Part shown: one piece after another, positions 32,866 to 44,549 of the stretch
How the letters are laid out: each line of letters begins with the position of its first letter
Position numbering within the stretch: position 1 is the stretch's first letter
Assembly (NCBI GenBank): GCA_026874595.1
Contig: CM049318.1
Location: 36,911,956-36,975,955, forward strand
Length of the DNA: 64,000 nucleotides
DNA from: Sipunculus nudus
Taxonomy: Eukaryota > Annelida > Sipuncula > Golfingiida > Sipunculidae
Direction: 5' to 3'
The notes under the pieces: model-generated
What the model was told of the DNA's origin: nothing
Database searches by the model: none
What the model saw: the letters and a program-made list of their open reading frames with translations, nothing else
Made by a program: the position numbers and the translations under genes

Positions 32866-32927
32866 TGCGTCCGAGTACAGGACCCTAAAAATTTGACTCG
32901 ATTCCGGACTTGAGTACTCCATCACTA
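32534..32927. mobile_element. MITE-like element with GAGTCC repeats and (AT)n core
   Basis: The left end, CAGTGATGTAGTCGAGTCC, pairs with the reverse complement of the right end, TAGTGATGGAGTACTCAAGTCC. GAGTCC-type hexamers recur between 32534 and 32680, and an (AT)n run fills 32811-32864. Flanks show CCCGTATA (32522) and CCCATATA (32928), possibly a degraded duplication, but the spacing is off by four bases. A related GAGTCC fragment lies at 35165-35215. Confidence 0.45.
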
Positions 32928-32991
32928 CCCATATAGTGTGTATGTTTGTGTTTGTGTGGATGACTGTTATAATGTTAGTTTTAATACATAC

Positions 32992-33023
32992 TTTTCCACG
33001 GGAGCTTCTGTGCTGACGTCCAT
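32992..33023 (-). CDS. Membrane protein, exon 1 (short N-terminal ectodomain)
   Basis: The ATG at 33023 has A at -3 and G at +4. It encodes MDVSTEAPVE plus two bases before a GTATGT donor (phase 2). Joined to exon 2 it gives ...VEK-MLHWW. The predicted ectodomain is only about 14 residues with no signal peptide, implying a type III (N-out) or reverse-anchored topology. The GC-rich promoter-like sequence just upstream supports a first exon here. Introns would be 7.2 kb and 3.6 kb. Confidence 0.5.
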
Positions 33024-33068
33024 ACTTCGGCTACCGTTGGTGCCCCATCTTTCCCTCTGCCGCTGGCT

Positions 33069-33090
33069 CCAATAGCGCATGCGCCATCTT
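33069..33090 (-). promoter_or_regulatory. TATA-less promoter elements of the membrane-protein gene
   Basis: On the minus strand, in order of transcription: AAGATGGCG (YY1 type, 33090-33082), overlapping the palindrome GCGCATGCGC (NRF-1 type, 33084-33075), then ATTGG (inverted CCAAT, 33073-33069). All lie 46-67 bp upstream of the ATG. These sites are typical of dispersed-initiation, CpG-type animal promoters. Confidence 0.45.
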
Positions 33091-33397
33091 AAATCTTCTG
33101 AATCAGATGTCTTTTAACATATTATCTCCGGGAATTTTCTTCAGAGCCGTCACAGGGGCTATACAACATGAAGGGAAGGCTAAACACAAAGAGAAGTAAT
33201 TCCCTCAATAAACCCGGAACCTCTCCGGCCAATCAAACGGCCGGCCCGCAAGTGGTTATTATACAGTCTTTACTTGTGGTTATCTGTCGGTAAACATGCA
33301 GAAACACCAAACTCAATTAAATATAATTATCGGTATGTTCACTATGAAGCAATTATTAATTAATAACGAACAGAAAATAAAAGTGGACTCCAGCGTG

Positions 33398-33398
<1 letters not shown>

Positions 33399-33443
<45 letters not shown>
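33399..33443. repeat. (AT)n microsatellite
   Basis: A TA run upstream of the membrane-protein gene promoter region. Confidence 0.9.
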
Positions 33444-33444
33444 T

Positions 33445-36120
33445 AAAACCTCTTTTTAATGGTCCTAATTCTTTTTTGCTCTTTTTTATCAGGTCTTGCT
33501 TAGACGACCACGAAGTGTTCGCATTTTCGAGGTTTCATATATCCTGTTGGGTTACGCAGCGGATTATATGGTTAAAAACCTGGTCCCCTTGATAAGTATA
33601 TGCTTCCCAGACAGTATATGTGGTTCATAAAGCTTTCACCTGGTATTATTCGTCGCTTTTTATTCCCTCAGTGTACAGCTGGAATTAACCAGACATAAAT
33701 ATGTTTCCTGATATCAATACCGCCATGATAGTCAGCCATGACAGTTATGAACGAGGCAGTTCAGCGCGATGAAATGGAACAATTGGTCCAAAACGGACTG
33801 CTAGTCCTACAATCTTACAGCGTACGATGACCTCAGTGTGTGGTTATAAATTGTAAAGTAACTATCAAATTATCCGTTCTTACTTTGGGGCAGGTGACGC
33901 AGGTCAAGAGGACTTCGATCGTGTTAGTCTGAAGCGGGTTTTCCATGGACCATGTTCACTAGTTTCTGAAAGATGGCGCTGCGATAGTGCCTTCGTAACA
34001 TTTCCAAACAATATCAAATCACTGAGGCTTTATATAGCTTTAAAGTGAAGCGCCCGAGGACACATTTGACTTTGTTCCAGACGCTTCGTGACCAAAAATG
34101 GTCTTTCCTAGGCTCGGCCATAGAGGAATTACAGGACAACGGTTAAGTGTCTATATTTGATATAGATGGTAGCTAATCCTGCTCCTGGACTCAAGATTTA
34201 AAAAATAATTATTGCAGAAGACATCTGGGGTAATGTTGTTGCTGATGTTGCACTCAGGTAGTAGCAGTGTGCGCTTCAGACTAAAGTTTCTAACCATAAC
34301 TGTAATGAAATATCCCAGTTAACTGACGGCGACCGACATATAATCATGCATTTATTTCAGCAGAGATGACATTCAACCTGTTTTGGCTAACGCTGTTATT
34401 TACTAGGCCGTTGTATTCTGTAACTCTCTACTCCAATCTGAACTCAAGGCTCGAGTATTTTTGTTTACCTATATATTTGTGGAATACCGGTTTTAATCCT
34501 TTTAAAGGTACATAAACATTTGCAACAAATGTGTATTATATCAGGCTATAAGTTCATTTTTACTGAATACAAAAAGTTTCCTAGGGAAACAATATCGGCC
34601 CACGGACTGATTATCTCCAGTTCACTTGTTTTATACGATGTTATGGTACTGTGTGTGAGTAAACACAGTCCATGTGTGTATGTTTACCATAACAAGACTG
34701 CTTGACCAGAAGTCCGATCTTGAGAATGCGCGACAAGGAGAAGTAACATGAAAGAAAGAAATAAAGGTTAGAAGCTTGAAAACCTTGACTTGTAAGGTTC
34801 ACGATTCGGGTACCAGGTGGCAATGATTATGAAAATGATCCCGCCCCTCGCAAACTTCTTGCCACTTTTGTACAGGAGAAAGCAAACGGTTTTGAGCGAA
34901 ATATTAGCATGTTACTTATGTTTTCATGTGAAATAAATATATCTGGTGTGTGAATAGGTTCCTTTAACCATTTAAAGCAGGTATGCCCCCCCCCCCCCCG
35001 GGCAAGTATCAGTTTTAAAATTATCATCTTGTTTGGTTGGCAAAGTTTCGGTCAATATTCTCTAATATGTACGCATGTAAATTCGCGGTATCCTTGTAAA
35101 TAACACGGACAGTTATTCTATTTGTGAACAACCTTCACTTTGCAAAGCGTCGTCAAGGTAACAAATACTCGAGGCCGAGTCAGGCAACGACAATCCAGTA
35201 CCCGAGTCCAAAATTTACTATCCATTCCTGCCAAAGCTTAAAAATGAACAGCTGACACCCAGGTAATGTAATCTAAATATGTGCTACTTCAGTTGGGTTA
35301 TCTAAAGCACATGATGCACATCCGTGAATGTGGACGGCTTGTTTCCCAGTGGCTTAGTCGACTATGCAGGTTTATTACCAAATTTAACGAAGGTGTCCCT
35401 TGCAAAAGTGTGGGCGGAATCCTTAGGAGCCCGAAATTTAAAATGGCCACTGCCCGCCATTTTGAAATTATTTTTTTTCAGTGGTTTGGCCTGCAGTACT
35501 GCTCAGTATATGGATTCTGAGGTTTCTGGGGTCGAGGATATCATATTTGTTATGTCAAAGATGGTCGCCGATTTGTAGCTAAAATCTTTCCGCTCTCCAT
35601 TCCGCTCGCCACTAATTTCTATGACGTCATCAGAAATGTTGCACAGACAATAACACTCAATTTAGTACTCTAATGATATGCTAGATGTCGCCACATTGCG
35701 GTAACCTTGACCTGAAGTTAATTCCAGTACCATAATGTATAAATATTACAATTTAAGTTATAACATATAGACATACAAAATATACCAAGGCACAGTTATT
35801 TGTCTTGCGTACATGCGCAAGGGCATTTGGAACATGTTCGAAAGACCTCTTGTAGGAACTGTAAATAAATATTGCTGTTATTCAGGTTAATGGTTCATGA
35901 TTTCCTCACGAGGTGTTGCAGCATGAAATCACTTTCATTCACCTTCTAAATCCTATGCCAATGATAACTTGGCTTTTATCTTTAATTAAGTACATGATCG
36001 AGGTGGATGACTAGGAAATGGCGATATTCAGCCTTGCTATCAGCCTATTCTATAATGGCGAGGCTGACCAATGAGCGACAGGCAAAAAACATCAGTATTG
36101 TACATCATTGATTAAAGTCC
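33445..36120. other. Non-coding stretch, no gene recognised
   Basis: Short open frames only. Features seen are a C tract at about 34987-35000, a GAGTCC fragment at 35165-35215 and one TGACGTCA at 35622. Confidence 0.5.
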
Positions 36121-36130
36121 GCCCTTCCCA

Positions 36131-36582
36131 GTGTGGTGTCAAGGAACCGTCAGCTAATGACATCTATAGCTTCTAGTCGAAGGCGTATCAGGGGCAACCC
36201 AAGTTTTTAAGTTTCCAATACTGGGTCGCACTGACTCCGATTATTAAGGTATCGACCTTTGCAGCGTCATCAGTTTTAGCGACTCTGAAGTAGGATTCAA
36301 CCTTTTCCTTGTAAGAATTGAAGTCTTCTTCCTGTTCCATGAAATTTGGGATTTTCATGGATTCCATCCTCGTTGCTTATAATGTGATGTAGCGAGCGAA
36401 CAAACACGCAGTAACGCAAAACACACACAGCAGCATGAAACAACAACAGCAGGTTGACCTGAATACACATTTAATTAATACGTACATCTGATACCAGCAT
36501 GCATGCACCTCGCCGTTTTCGGCGTGGTTAATACCCGTTAAAAGTTATAGATGTCGTTAGCTGACGGTTCCCGGACACCACA
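36131..36582 (-). mobile_element. Rearranged LTR-retroelement fragment with inverted ends
   Basis: Read on the minus strand: TGTGGTGTCCGGGAACCG and GTCAGCTAACGACATCTATA (LTR-like start), then TGGTATCAGATG (primer-binding-site-like, about 36498-36487), then a leader, then a gag start codon. The far end (36131-36176) carries the same LTR-like head in inverted orientation (TGTGGTGTCAAGGAACCG...). It is therefore not a normal direct-LTR element. Confidence 0.45.
36188..36367 (-). pseudogene. N-terminal gag fragment of a Ty3-like retrotransposon
   Basis: A 59-codon ORF from the ATG at 36367 to a TGA at 36190. It resembles the N-terminus of retrotransposon capsid proteins (segments such as EDFNSYKEKVESYF, AKVDTLIIG, SATQYWKLKNL). 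It stops far short of a full gag, and no protease, reverse transcriptase or integrase is found nearby. It is a dead fragment. Confidence 0.5.
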
Positions 36583-37249
36583 CCTAACACACCAATGTGA
36601 GTGCGCATGCGCGAGGTCTACCAATCCCGTGAGGGTTAAGTGATTGATGCAGACAGGAGAGGGCGCTAAATGATGACTTCATGAACGACGTCTTTAATGG
36701 AATTTATACTCAGGGAATTTTTTAAGCTTTTTTTAGAACTCAGATGGTAAAATTCTCGGCATGACGTGACACCCGAGTTCCTGTGACACCATTACTCTGC
36801 CCATACTGCCACACCGTTTGTCACCATTAGCGCCATCGTGTGTCTGTCCGGGAAACTACTACATCACCTCCCAGTATTTTGATATCTAATGATCCACAGT
36901 ACGTGTTGTTGCCCTTATGACAGACTGGCCCCAGTCTCTCTATTTCTCATGCCTGCTGATACAGTGTTTGTAATGGTCGCATGTGCCTCGATGTGGCGAT
37001 GACAATTTAAAGATCAAGGCGACGAAGCGCCCTCTAGCGTCAAATTAATCTAAACGACTGCTAAAATAATATTCTTTCGTAGGGAATAGTTGGATCCCTC
37101 CCACAATCGTATTGACCCGTCACCATCCAAAAATAGGCATTATGTAAACATAACACACTGCTTACCAGCAATGTGTTAAAAAGGCAAAAGGCCTTTAGAA
37201 AGTTCGGTTAATATATAAATATTGCATACGTCTTAATATAAATTTAGGG

Positions 37250-37485
37250 GCCTATTCAGATATCTGACGTCTTTAATTAAAGATAATCCCTGGAACCTTT
37301 AATAAGAATAGGTCAGAAAACCCTGATCCCAATTCTCACAGGCTGTTTGTTTTTTGTTTTTTATTATATATTCACATGTTTATAACATGTGGGGGCCTGC
37401 CAAAATAATCCAAACACATTCAGCCAGGAAATCTGGCGGAAAGTCCGGGGTTTTTCAGATGGAGTTTTGCAACTGTTACGGAACC
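37250..37485 (+). mobile_element. Dispersed element, family B copy 4
   Basis: Shares CACAGGCTGTTTGTTTT, CATGTTTATAACATGTGGGG, GCCTGCCAAAATAATCCAAA and GGAGTTTTGCAACTGTTACG with the other family B copies. The 3' part is missing. Confidence 0.6.
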
Positions 37486-37604
37486 TAAATATCAACACAT
37501 CACGTATGCGCGATGAACACAAATTTTGTAATGGAGAAAAAAATCAGATTCTGTAACACTAGGCAGCGTGAAACGTCTCAGGGAACGAACTAAGAAGTCA
37601 GTGT

Positions 37605-38330
37605 TTTTTTGTTAACAAATAACTGTAATTTATTTTTAAAACAACCCTAACATTACAATAAACTAAATCAATACAATGGCACAGTATAACAGCAAATCAA
37701 TACAATCACACAGTAAAAAAAATCAAAGTGCACGGTGCCTGCATACCACCACTGTCACAGCGACAAGTCTCTTAAAATGTATAAGCCGAACGAACAGTTC
37801 ACACAAATTCTCTCGGAGGATAACAGTCCGATGTAAAGCTCTTGTAACAATCCCGAAAGTAAACTGAAGACCAAATAAGATTCGTCACAAATCAAGAAGA
37901 AAGTCTGAATAAAATCTATAATTGCCGCACTTATCGGAATAGGTCCCACAAACTGACATACACGCTTCTGTATCCGCTGGAATATTCTCTCAACTCTCTC
38001 TCGGCTCTAAAACACAGCTCCCTGTTTATAACTTCTCACTTCCAGCCGAGAACCTTTAATTGCTCGAACAATCTAAAGAATCTAACACAGTACACACGTT
38101 CAAAGAACATACTAGAACAAAGAACGCTGTGTATCTAGGGTTCATCCAATGCGGATTAAACCAAGCCTGCAACATCCGGCCAGGCGAGGCCGCTACAACA
38201 CGAGCTACGCGTGGCACACAAACAAAATGCCAACAACACATGGAACATCCGGTTGCACCATTAAACAATCATCCGTAGGACCGCTGCACACAATAAAAGG
38301 GGCACCTGTAACACAACAAGTGACCTATTT
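37605..38330 (-). mobile_element. Possible solo LTR or promoter-bearing repeat
   Basis: In minus orientation it has a GTTATAAACAGG TATA-like box, a mid-region CpG-rich block and a terminal AAAATAAATTACAG poly(A)-signal-like segment before TTTGTTAACA. No long coding frame is present. Target duplication and paired LTR were not found, so this is tentative. Confidence 0.25.
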
Positions 38331-38369
38331 AACTTCCGCACATATGCAAACGACCCCACTTATTACAAG

Positions 38370-41300
38370 ATAATCTACATTCCATAGTATGTAAGCCTCT
38401 ACCATATGAGGGGGGGTTCTTTTTGTGGGATGCAAACGGTCTCTCATCTTAGAACTGAGAGCACACGTTTCAATGACGCTCTGCGAACATTGAAATCTCG
38501 TTACTTAAGTTCATACTTTGAAATTGTTGGTGTATACAATACAAAAGAAACCTCCGGACACACTTATTCCGAAGTTTCGGGCGCTCGACCGTGACGTTAA
38601 CAGGCGGGCAAGTGACCTGAGTGGCACATGAGGCATGACCGTGTTAGCATGGGATCATCTCAGATGGACGCTGTTCAGATAGACGCCATTGTATCATTAC
38701 ATTTCCATAAAAAGGATTTCCCATTTTATAATAACCATGTTCAGATAAAATATATTGTGTGTTTGTGCGTATTTTGTGCGAATGAGGGTCTTTTTATATC
38801 GTGCGAATGAAAATGAACGCTGATCATATAGACGTTATCGTATTATAGACGCCATCGTCTGCATCGGCCCTTCAGAAAGACGTCTTATGACAAGTCATGT
38901 AACCAATTCACATTTTTATTAAATGATTCCAGTAAAAGGAGACCCAATTTAATAATAACCATGTTATGTTTTAGATTATATTGTGGGTTTTTGCGTATTT
39001 CTTGCGAATGAGGGTCTTTGTTTCATTTACCAAGCAAATTAAATTTTAAATAATGATCATGTGTAGTTTCAATTATATAAAAGTAATGTAAAGTTGATTA
39101 TATTTTCCATTGGAAATTATACTATCATTCCTTAATATACAATGTATAGTTAAACTTAAAGAACTTGAAGCGATGAAATCATGTACATAATAGGATAAAT
39201 TTGTCAACATCAAAGAAAACGTATACCCCATTATCGGGTGTCCCGTTAATTAAATGATCAGTTAGATTACCAGGCTCTAGGTGACACCTTTCCCAGGACT
39301 CGTTTATTGTTAAAACAACATCATATGATCACTGATCCATGGTCGGTTTAGAATATTTGACTGCTTTACACAGCTGCAAAAAAATACATGTATTGGTTAA
39401 ATTCCAAACTAAATTCCAAATATTTAGGGGAAATTTAAAAATAAAACCTAGATTAAATGGGGGATCAAATATATCCTGTTAAAATGATATATTTATTTAA
39501 ACTTTAAAATTCTTATATATGATTACATATATACATATATATATATATTAGATACATGTATAAATTTAAAAACTCGATGAAACATTAGTAATATATATAA
39601 GAGATTGCATAGTCAATAATTTTGTTAAAAGAAAAATCAATTACGGGACTTCCGTAGCCAGTTACATACTTGGGTCTCATTAATTGTTAATGCCAAATTA
39701 TAGTCTTTAGTTAAACGAATTAATATTATATGTTCCAGCAAATTCACTACATATTCAATCCATACATGAATCACACAACAATAAATGTATTGCCATTTCA
39801 CACTTATAAACTTATCAGGTATGGATAGACGCCTTGGAAATATTGATGCTGTTCAGATAAAAGCCTCATATGATCAGACAGGCGCTATTATTAGAATATA
39901 TTGTGTGCCCTCTAATTATTTATTTAAAGATACAAATCCAAATAAAGATCGAACAAGTTCATATTCTCATAAATGGAAAGACCTTTTTTTAAATGTTTGC
40001 TTTCAGTTGAACGGTGTATTTCCAGATGGACTATATCGCTACGATAAAACGTGTTCCACAAAGCATCTCTCTCTCTCAGTCATTGTATAGAGAAATTAAA
40101 AAAATACACAGAAAGGTCGGATCACTGCCGATGGGAATCGAGTCCATGACCTTTCGATTGCCGATGATGACGAGTGAGAGAGAGAGAGAGAGAGAGAGCG
40201 GGGGGGGGGGGGGGGGGGGGAGAGATGTACGTTGGAAATGGATGCTGTTCAGATATCCGGTGCATTATCAGATATACGCCCCGTGTGCGTATTTTAAATA
40301 TTTTGGGAAATAAAACGCTTCAGTATTATGACTGTTTTTTTTTTTGGTTAGTTTTATGTGTTAACCACATTAAATGTAAGCTGTGTATATTGTCATCTGT
40401 AAATACTCAGTTAATGCAAAAGTTTTCTACTCCATGTCTACTCAATTGGCTTATGTATCTGATTTGTTTGAACATCTGACGTTAATTCAGAATTGATATA
40501 CATTTATTCCAGACATATGTAAATTTTTTAACTATGTTTATAAACGACTATATATTATACATAAGAACACACACCTATGCGAACAGTACGGAGGTACCAG
40601 CCATGTCATGTGATCATTACAGATTTGCTCAGTTAGCAGAAGATCTCAAGTCAAGAGTAATTGTTATTACAGCACTAATTAATTGAAAGACGGCAAAAGG
40701 CCTTTGATCCCCGCTACCTACCGGCTAAACTGATAAAGCTCCGTGAAACCGCAATGTTTCTGATTATATGTGTATAGTTCACATTATTATTTTAAAATTA
40801 TATCTTGTATGCACTAGTGTCTAAAGTCATCATATTGTCTTTAAAAAGATAAGTCATTGAAATAAAAAACACATGTAAAAAATCACATAACAATATACAA
40901 TGCATATACACAAGTATGTTTATTCTCGTCATCTCGTGTTTCCCTATACAGGTAAACGTCTTCAACGTTATGCCGCTGGGGAGTTTCGTATTTTTACCAA
41001 GCATAAAGATTATCGTAATAAGTGATGAAAAAAGCAGTGATTGTTATACCCTTAATTAGTAGTTCTATCTCCTACGACATTGTTTTAATTGTAAAAAATA
41101 TCAATACGGTACGGATAATAGATCGGACCGGTTGCCCAGGTGTGTAAAGTTCAGAACAATCGCATTTGGAAACTATTAATCATTGCATGATGAAGCGTTT
41201 TGTGTTTAAATAAACACACAAAAAACACACGTTTACAGAAAATCTTTACTGATACAGTTCAATTATACTTTGCTGTTCCGGTCTTCCATTAATGGTACAT

Positions 41301-41826
41301 GTCACCACAAACGATCGATATAGGCCGATACATATGGTTCCGAAATTGACAAAACTGCATAATATTAGCAACCAATAAAAATGGGTTGAGTTGGTGGATT
41401 AACAGTGCTTTTTTATTATGATTATCCCTGTATGATTCTCATAGTGTTGGGATAGCGTATCAATGAAAAGCGTCCAGCTGATCAGCGTCCATTTTCATAG
41501 CGTCCAGCTGTCGGCGTCCATTTTTATAGCGTCCATCTGAAAAGCGTCCAGGTGACATGGACCCGTTAGCATTCACTTATTAGCCCACATTCCCATGTTC
41601 ATTCGTGTATATGTGACTGCACATTTGTGAATAAACCTGGAAATCTTTCCAAAATCCAGGTCATTATCTATACACACACCAATCGTTCTTCATTGGCCTA
41701 TTCCCGAGGTGCTCTGAAAATTCATAGGATTCTTTTCTTGATTGCATGAGTTTTGTAGTGAACAAACATTCACAGACACAAACACACACGAACGGGAATG
41801 AATGCATACCTTCCAAGCGGAGGCAA
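38370..41826 (+). mobile_element. HINE-like element, family A copy 7 (long form, split by a hAT insertion)
   Basis: The left part (38370-38650) matches the long-form block of 27452-27725: GTGGGATGCAAACGGTCTCTC, GCTCTGCGAACATTGAAATC, GGCGCTCGACCGTGACGTTA. The right part (41565-41826) matches 27727-27983: ATTCACTTATTAGCCC, ACACACACGAACGGGAATGA, CCAAGCGGAGGC. The two parts join exactly across the insertion at GTTAGCAT. Confidence 0.75.
38651..41564. mobile_element. hAT-like non-autonomous transposon, 2.9 kb, inserted in a HINE-like element
   Basis: Flanked by exact 8-bp direct repeats GTTAGCAT (38643-38650 and 41565-41572). The left end is GGGATCATCTCAGATGGACGC; the reverse complement of the right end is GGGTCCATGTCACCTGGACGC (about 17 of 22 positions match including the next base). 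Subterminal repeats of the type GATGGACGCTGTTCAGAT/AGACGCC recur near both ends (38660-38690, 38815-38870, 39830-39870, 40240-40280, 41465-41555). The longest open frames (about 100 codons) do not resemble a transposase. Contains (GA)n-(G)n at 40167-40220. Confidence 0.8.
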
Positions 41827-43330
41827 CGACATTGACTTATGACAGCTTGTTGATAAAAAATAGCCTCATACATGTGACACAGAAACATTATAAGGACCTG
41901 TCTTAGCAGGTATTAACTACATTTCATTTATATTCACAGAGGGTAAGCCAGAAATCATAAAATTTCTACAGATAACACAGGTTAATAGATTGCATTGAGT
42001 ATTTTCGTGCTTTTCAACTGTGAATTTTATTTGCATTGTATTATAAATAAGAAGAATAATCATAAGAAAAGGTAATTTTTATTATTTGGTATCCCTAGTG
42101 ACATTCATCCTGTCAAAGATAATACATGCAATATTAGATATGTGTTTAGTCGTACGATAACCTGATTCCACCGTCAGGTACTCCCTAATTAGATTACCTT
42201 TCCATGTTTTCCTTAATTCTGAGTGTCACAATTGTATATAATCATATGAGTTAGAAAAAAAAATCTTTATTTCCTCCAAATATTAAAAGATTGTAACCCC
42301 AACTCTTCCCAAAATTTCATGAAAATCCGCTCTTAACTGTCGCATAAAATTGCTATCAGACAAACCAACGAACCAAAGGGGAAAACAATACCTTCAAGGT
42401 GGAGGTATTACAAACGTCTACCAACGACACACTCCCGCCGCATAAATTATATAAGTAAAGATTGTCAGAATGTGATGCGCTTGATAAAGGGTTTCAAGCA
42501 CTACCGTTGAGTAGTATAAACATTAAAGATTGATATATGATAAACCTTGAGGGAGTCAAAGATTATCACCTCAGGGGGCTTACATCTGAGGTCAAAGGTT
42601 ACCCTGGGATACCATAGTGCATGTACGTTATGTGATATAACACAGTCAGCGGGGAGAGCGCAACAGGTAAGCCATGTTTATACTTATTTAACGTTTTTAT
42701 TGTGTAGACCTACTTTTTCATAATTTAGTGTATTTTGTTTGTGTTTTGTTTGTTTGTTATTAAATCTCCCAATTTTTACACTAAAAAGCTCCTTTCCATA
42801 CAGTTTCAAGAGAAAGGTCAGGTGAAAAATGCGAATTTTACTTTCTTGTGAATTTTTTAAATGCAGTTCTGACATCACCCATCAGTCTCATTGAAGAATA
42901 CTGGTAAATATTTCTTCTTCTATATCGCACTCAGTTTGAAATTGGTTATTGAGTAACATTGTCCTTAAAATGCATTATGTATCCAGTCATACAAATTATA
43001 CATGTCGACTGTGAACGTGCTGAGTGATCGCGTGAAAATTCCGTGTTTCTCAGCTTTATTGGCTTGCTACTCTGGCAATATTTTAAACAGAGTATTTCAG
43101 GTTTTCTATCCGCATGATATCCACGAATATCCGTGATTACACATAATTTTATAAAAATATTATTATTATTTAATTTATTCGGAGGAGGTAACCGCCTTAT
43201 TTTTATAGCTGATTTATAGTCTTAGTCCAAGAATAAACATCTTCAGATTTCAATTTTGCTCTGTGACTGTGTGACAGGGCGTAGCACACGCTTCTTCATA
43301 TTTATATTTGATGTAAACCAGGCTCGGTGT
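41827..43330. other. Non-coding stretch with a possible second HINE-like family
   Basis: At about 42260-42400 a sequence ends CAATACCTTCAAGGTGGAGGTAT after ACCAACGAACCAAAGGGG. In layout it resembles the ends of family A but differs in sequence. No gene seen. Confidence 0.35.
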
Positions 43331-43565
43331 CTACCGTACCTGGTGGTTCAGGGTGTAAGATTCTCCTCATTTCTGGGCCTTGACACCGAGAAACTCCCGC
43401 TAACACTCGTGTGTGAGTGATACACGACCGTGGGGCACAGTGCTGACCCTGGAAGGGGGCCGGCCGTGAAAAATCCCACAATTCCTGGACTGAGATTCGA
43501 ATTCACAATTTCCGGGTTTTGCGATACCCCTAGGCAACAGGATGGTAATGTTCTTGGATGTACGA
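43330..43565 (-). mobile_element. tRNA-derived SINE
   Basis: On the minus strand an A box TTGCCTAGGGGTATCGC (about 43537-43521) is followed by GTGAATTCGAATCTCAGTCC (B box, about 43508-43489). A body with GGGATTTTTCACGGCCGGCC follows. The tRNA arms are degraded. The body has its own unrelated sequence. Confidence 0.6.
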
Positions 43566-44549
43566 ATCTGGCACAAGAGAAGATCAAGTGCAAACACGTT
43601 TTTTTTTTTTGTTCTATTTGGATAAATACAAAAGGAAGATACAATTTATCATGATAACGCAAAGTAAATCAATGTAAAGTAAATGACCTCTAATAACCTA
43701 TGGAATTAATTACAAATGTCAAATGTCGATGAGATGTTGTATGTGTCTAAAAACCTGACCCAGCATTTACGTGGTAATTGATAACCGTTTTATCAGGCGC
43801 CAAGCTATTTTTGCTAATTAATCAAAATAAACATCTCGAATGGGTAAGTACAAACATGGACGTGATACACTCCCTTTGCATTCGATGACCAGAGCTGAGC
43901 TAAATTACGTTCGACCAAACACAAAAATGTTTTATTAACTAATGATCCATTTGTTCACCTATTTCTTACATCACAGAAAACAATCAACCAGTGTTTTCGG
44001 CATTATTTTATCTATATTTACTTTGGTATTTACTTTGGTTCGTTGGAGCATATTCTGATGTATTTTTTAGGAGGGTTAGGATAACATCTAAGACACAACC
44101 CATTAACTTTTAGAGGTATCCTGAAGCTCAATCAAATGTCCTTTTTTTCCATTGTGACACAATGTTATTCCTTTGTACCCTTGTTCAAGCGGCCCATTGA
44201 TAGGAATTAGAGCCAGTGCTTCAAGTGGGGGTTTACAGGCTCCTGACTACACATTCCAGTTTTATATCTGCGTGTGTTTTGCATGTTTTTCTTGTGCTAG
44301 AGGTAGAATTGATATGTTGAGCTTTTTTGTTTTTCGTGGATATTTTTCATATAGGGTTTTAAGGGACTTGTACACTGCCGAGTCCTTTCTCCTATTAAAC
44401 AGATCCCTTGTTTAATAAAAGTATGTCATGAGATGTTTATTGATAGAAAACAATAGAAATTTAAAAGTTTACTTTCGATTCATGTTCTTACAATAATGTT
44501 TTGTAACCTTTATTCTGGTCCTGAACCCGAAACAGATTCAACATCTTCA

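Noticed and set aside
36602-36611. GCGCATGCGC as a second NRF-1 promoter
   Set aside because: It lies beside the retroelement fragment with no first exon or other promoter motif next to it.
39785-40479. Overlapping 99-101 codon frames in the 38651 hAT-like element as a transposase
   Set aside because: No hAT dimerisation motif, no catalytic residues recognised, and part of the frame is translated (GA)n and poly-G.
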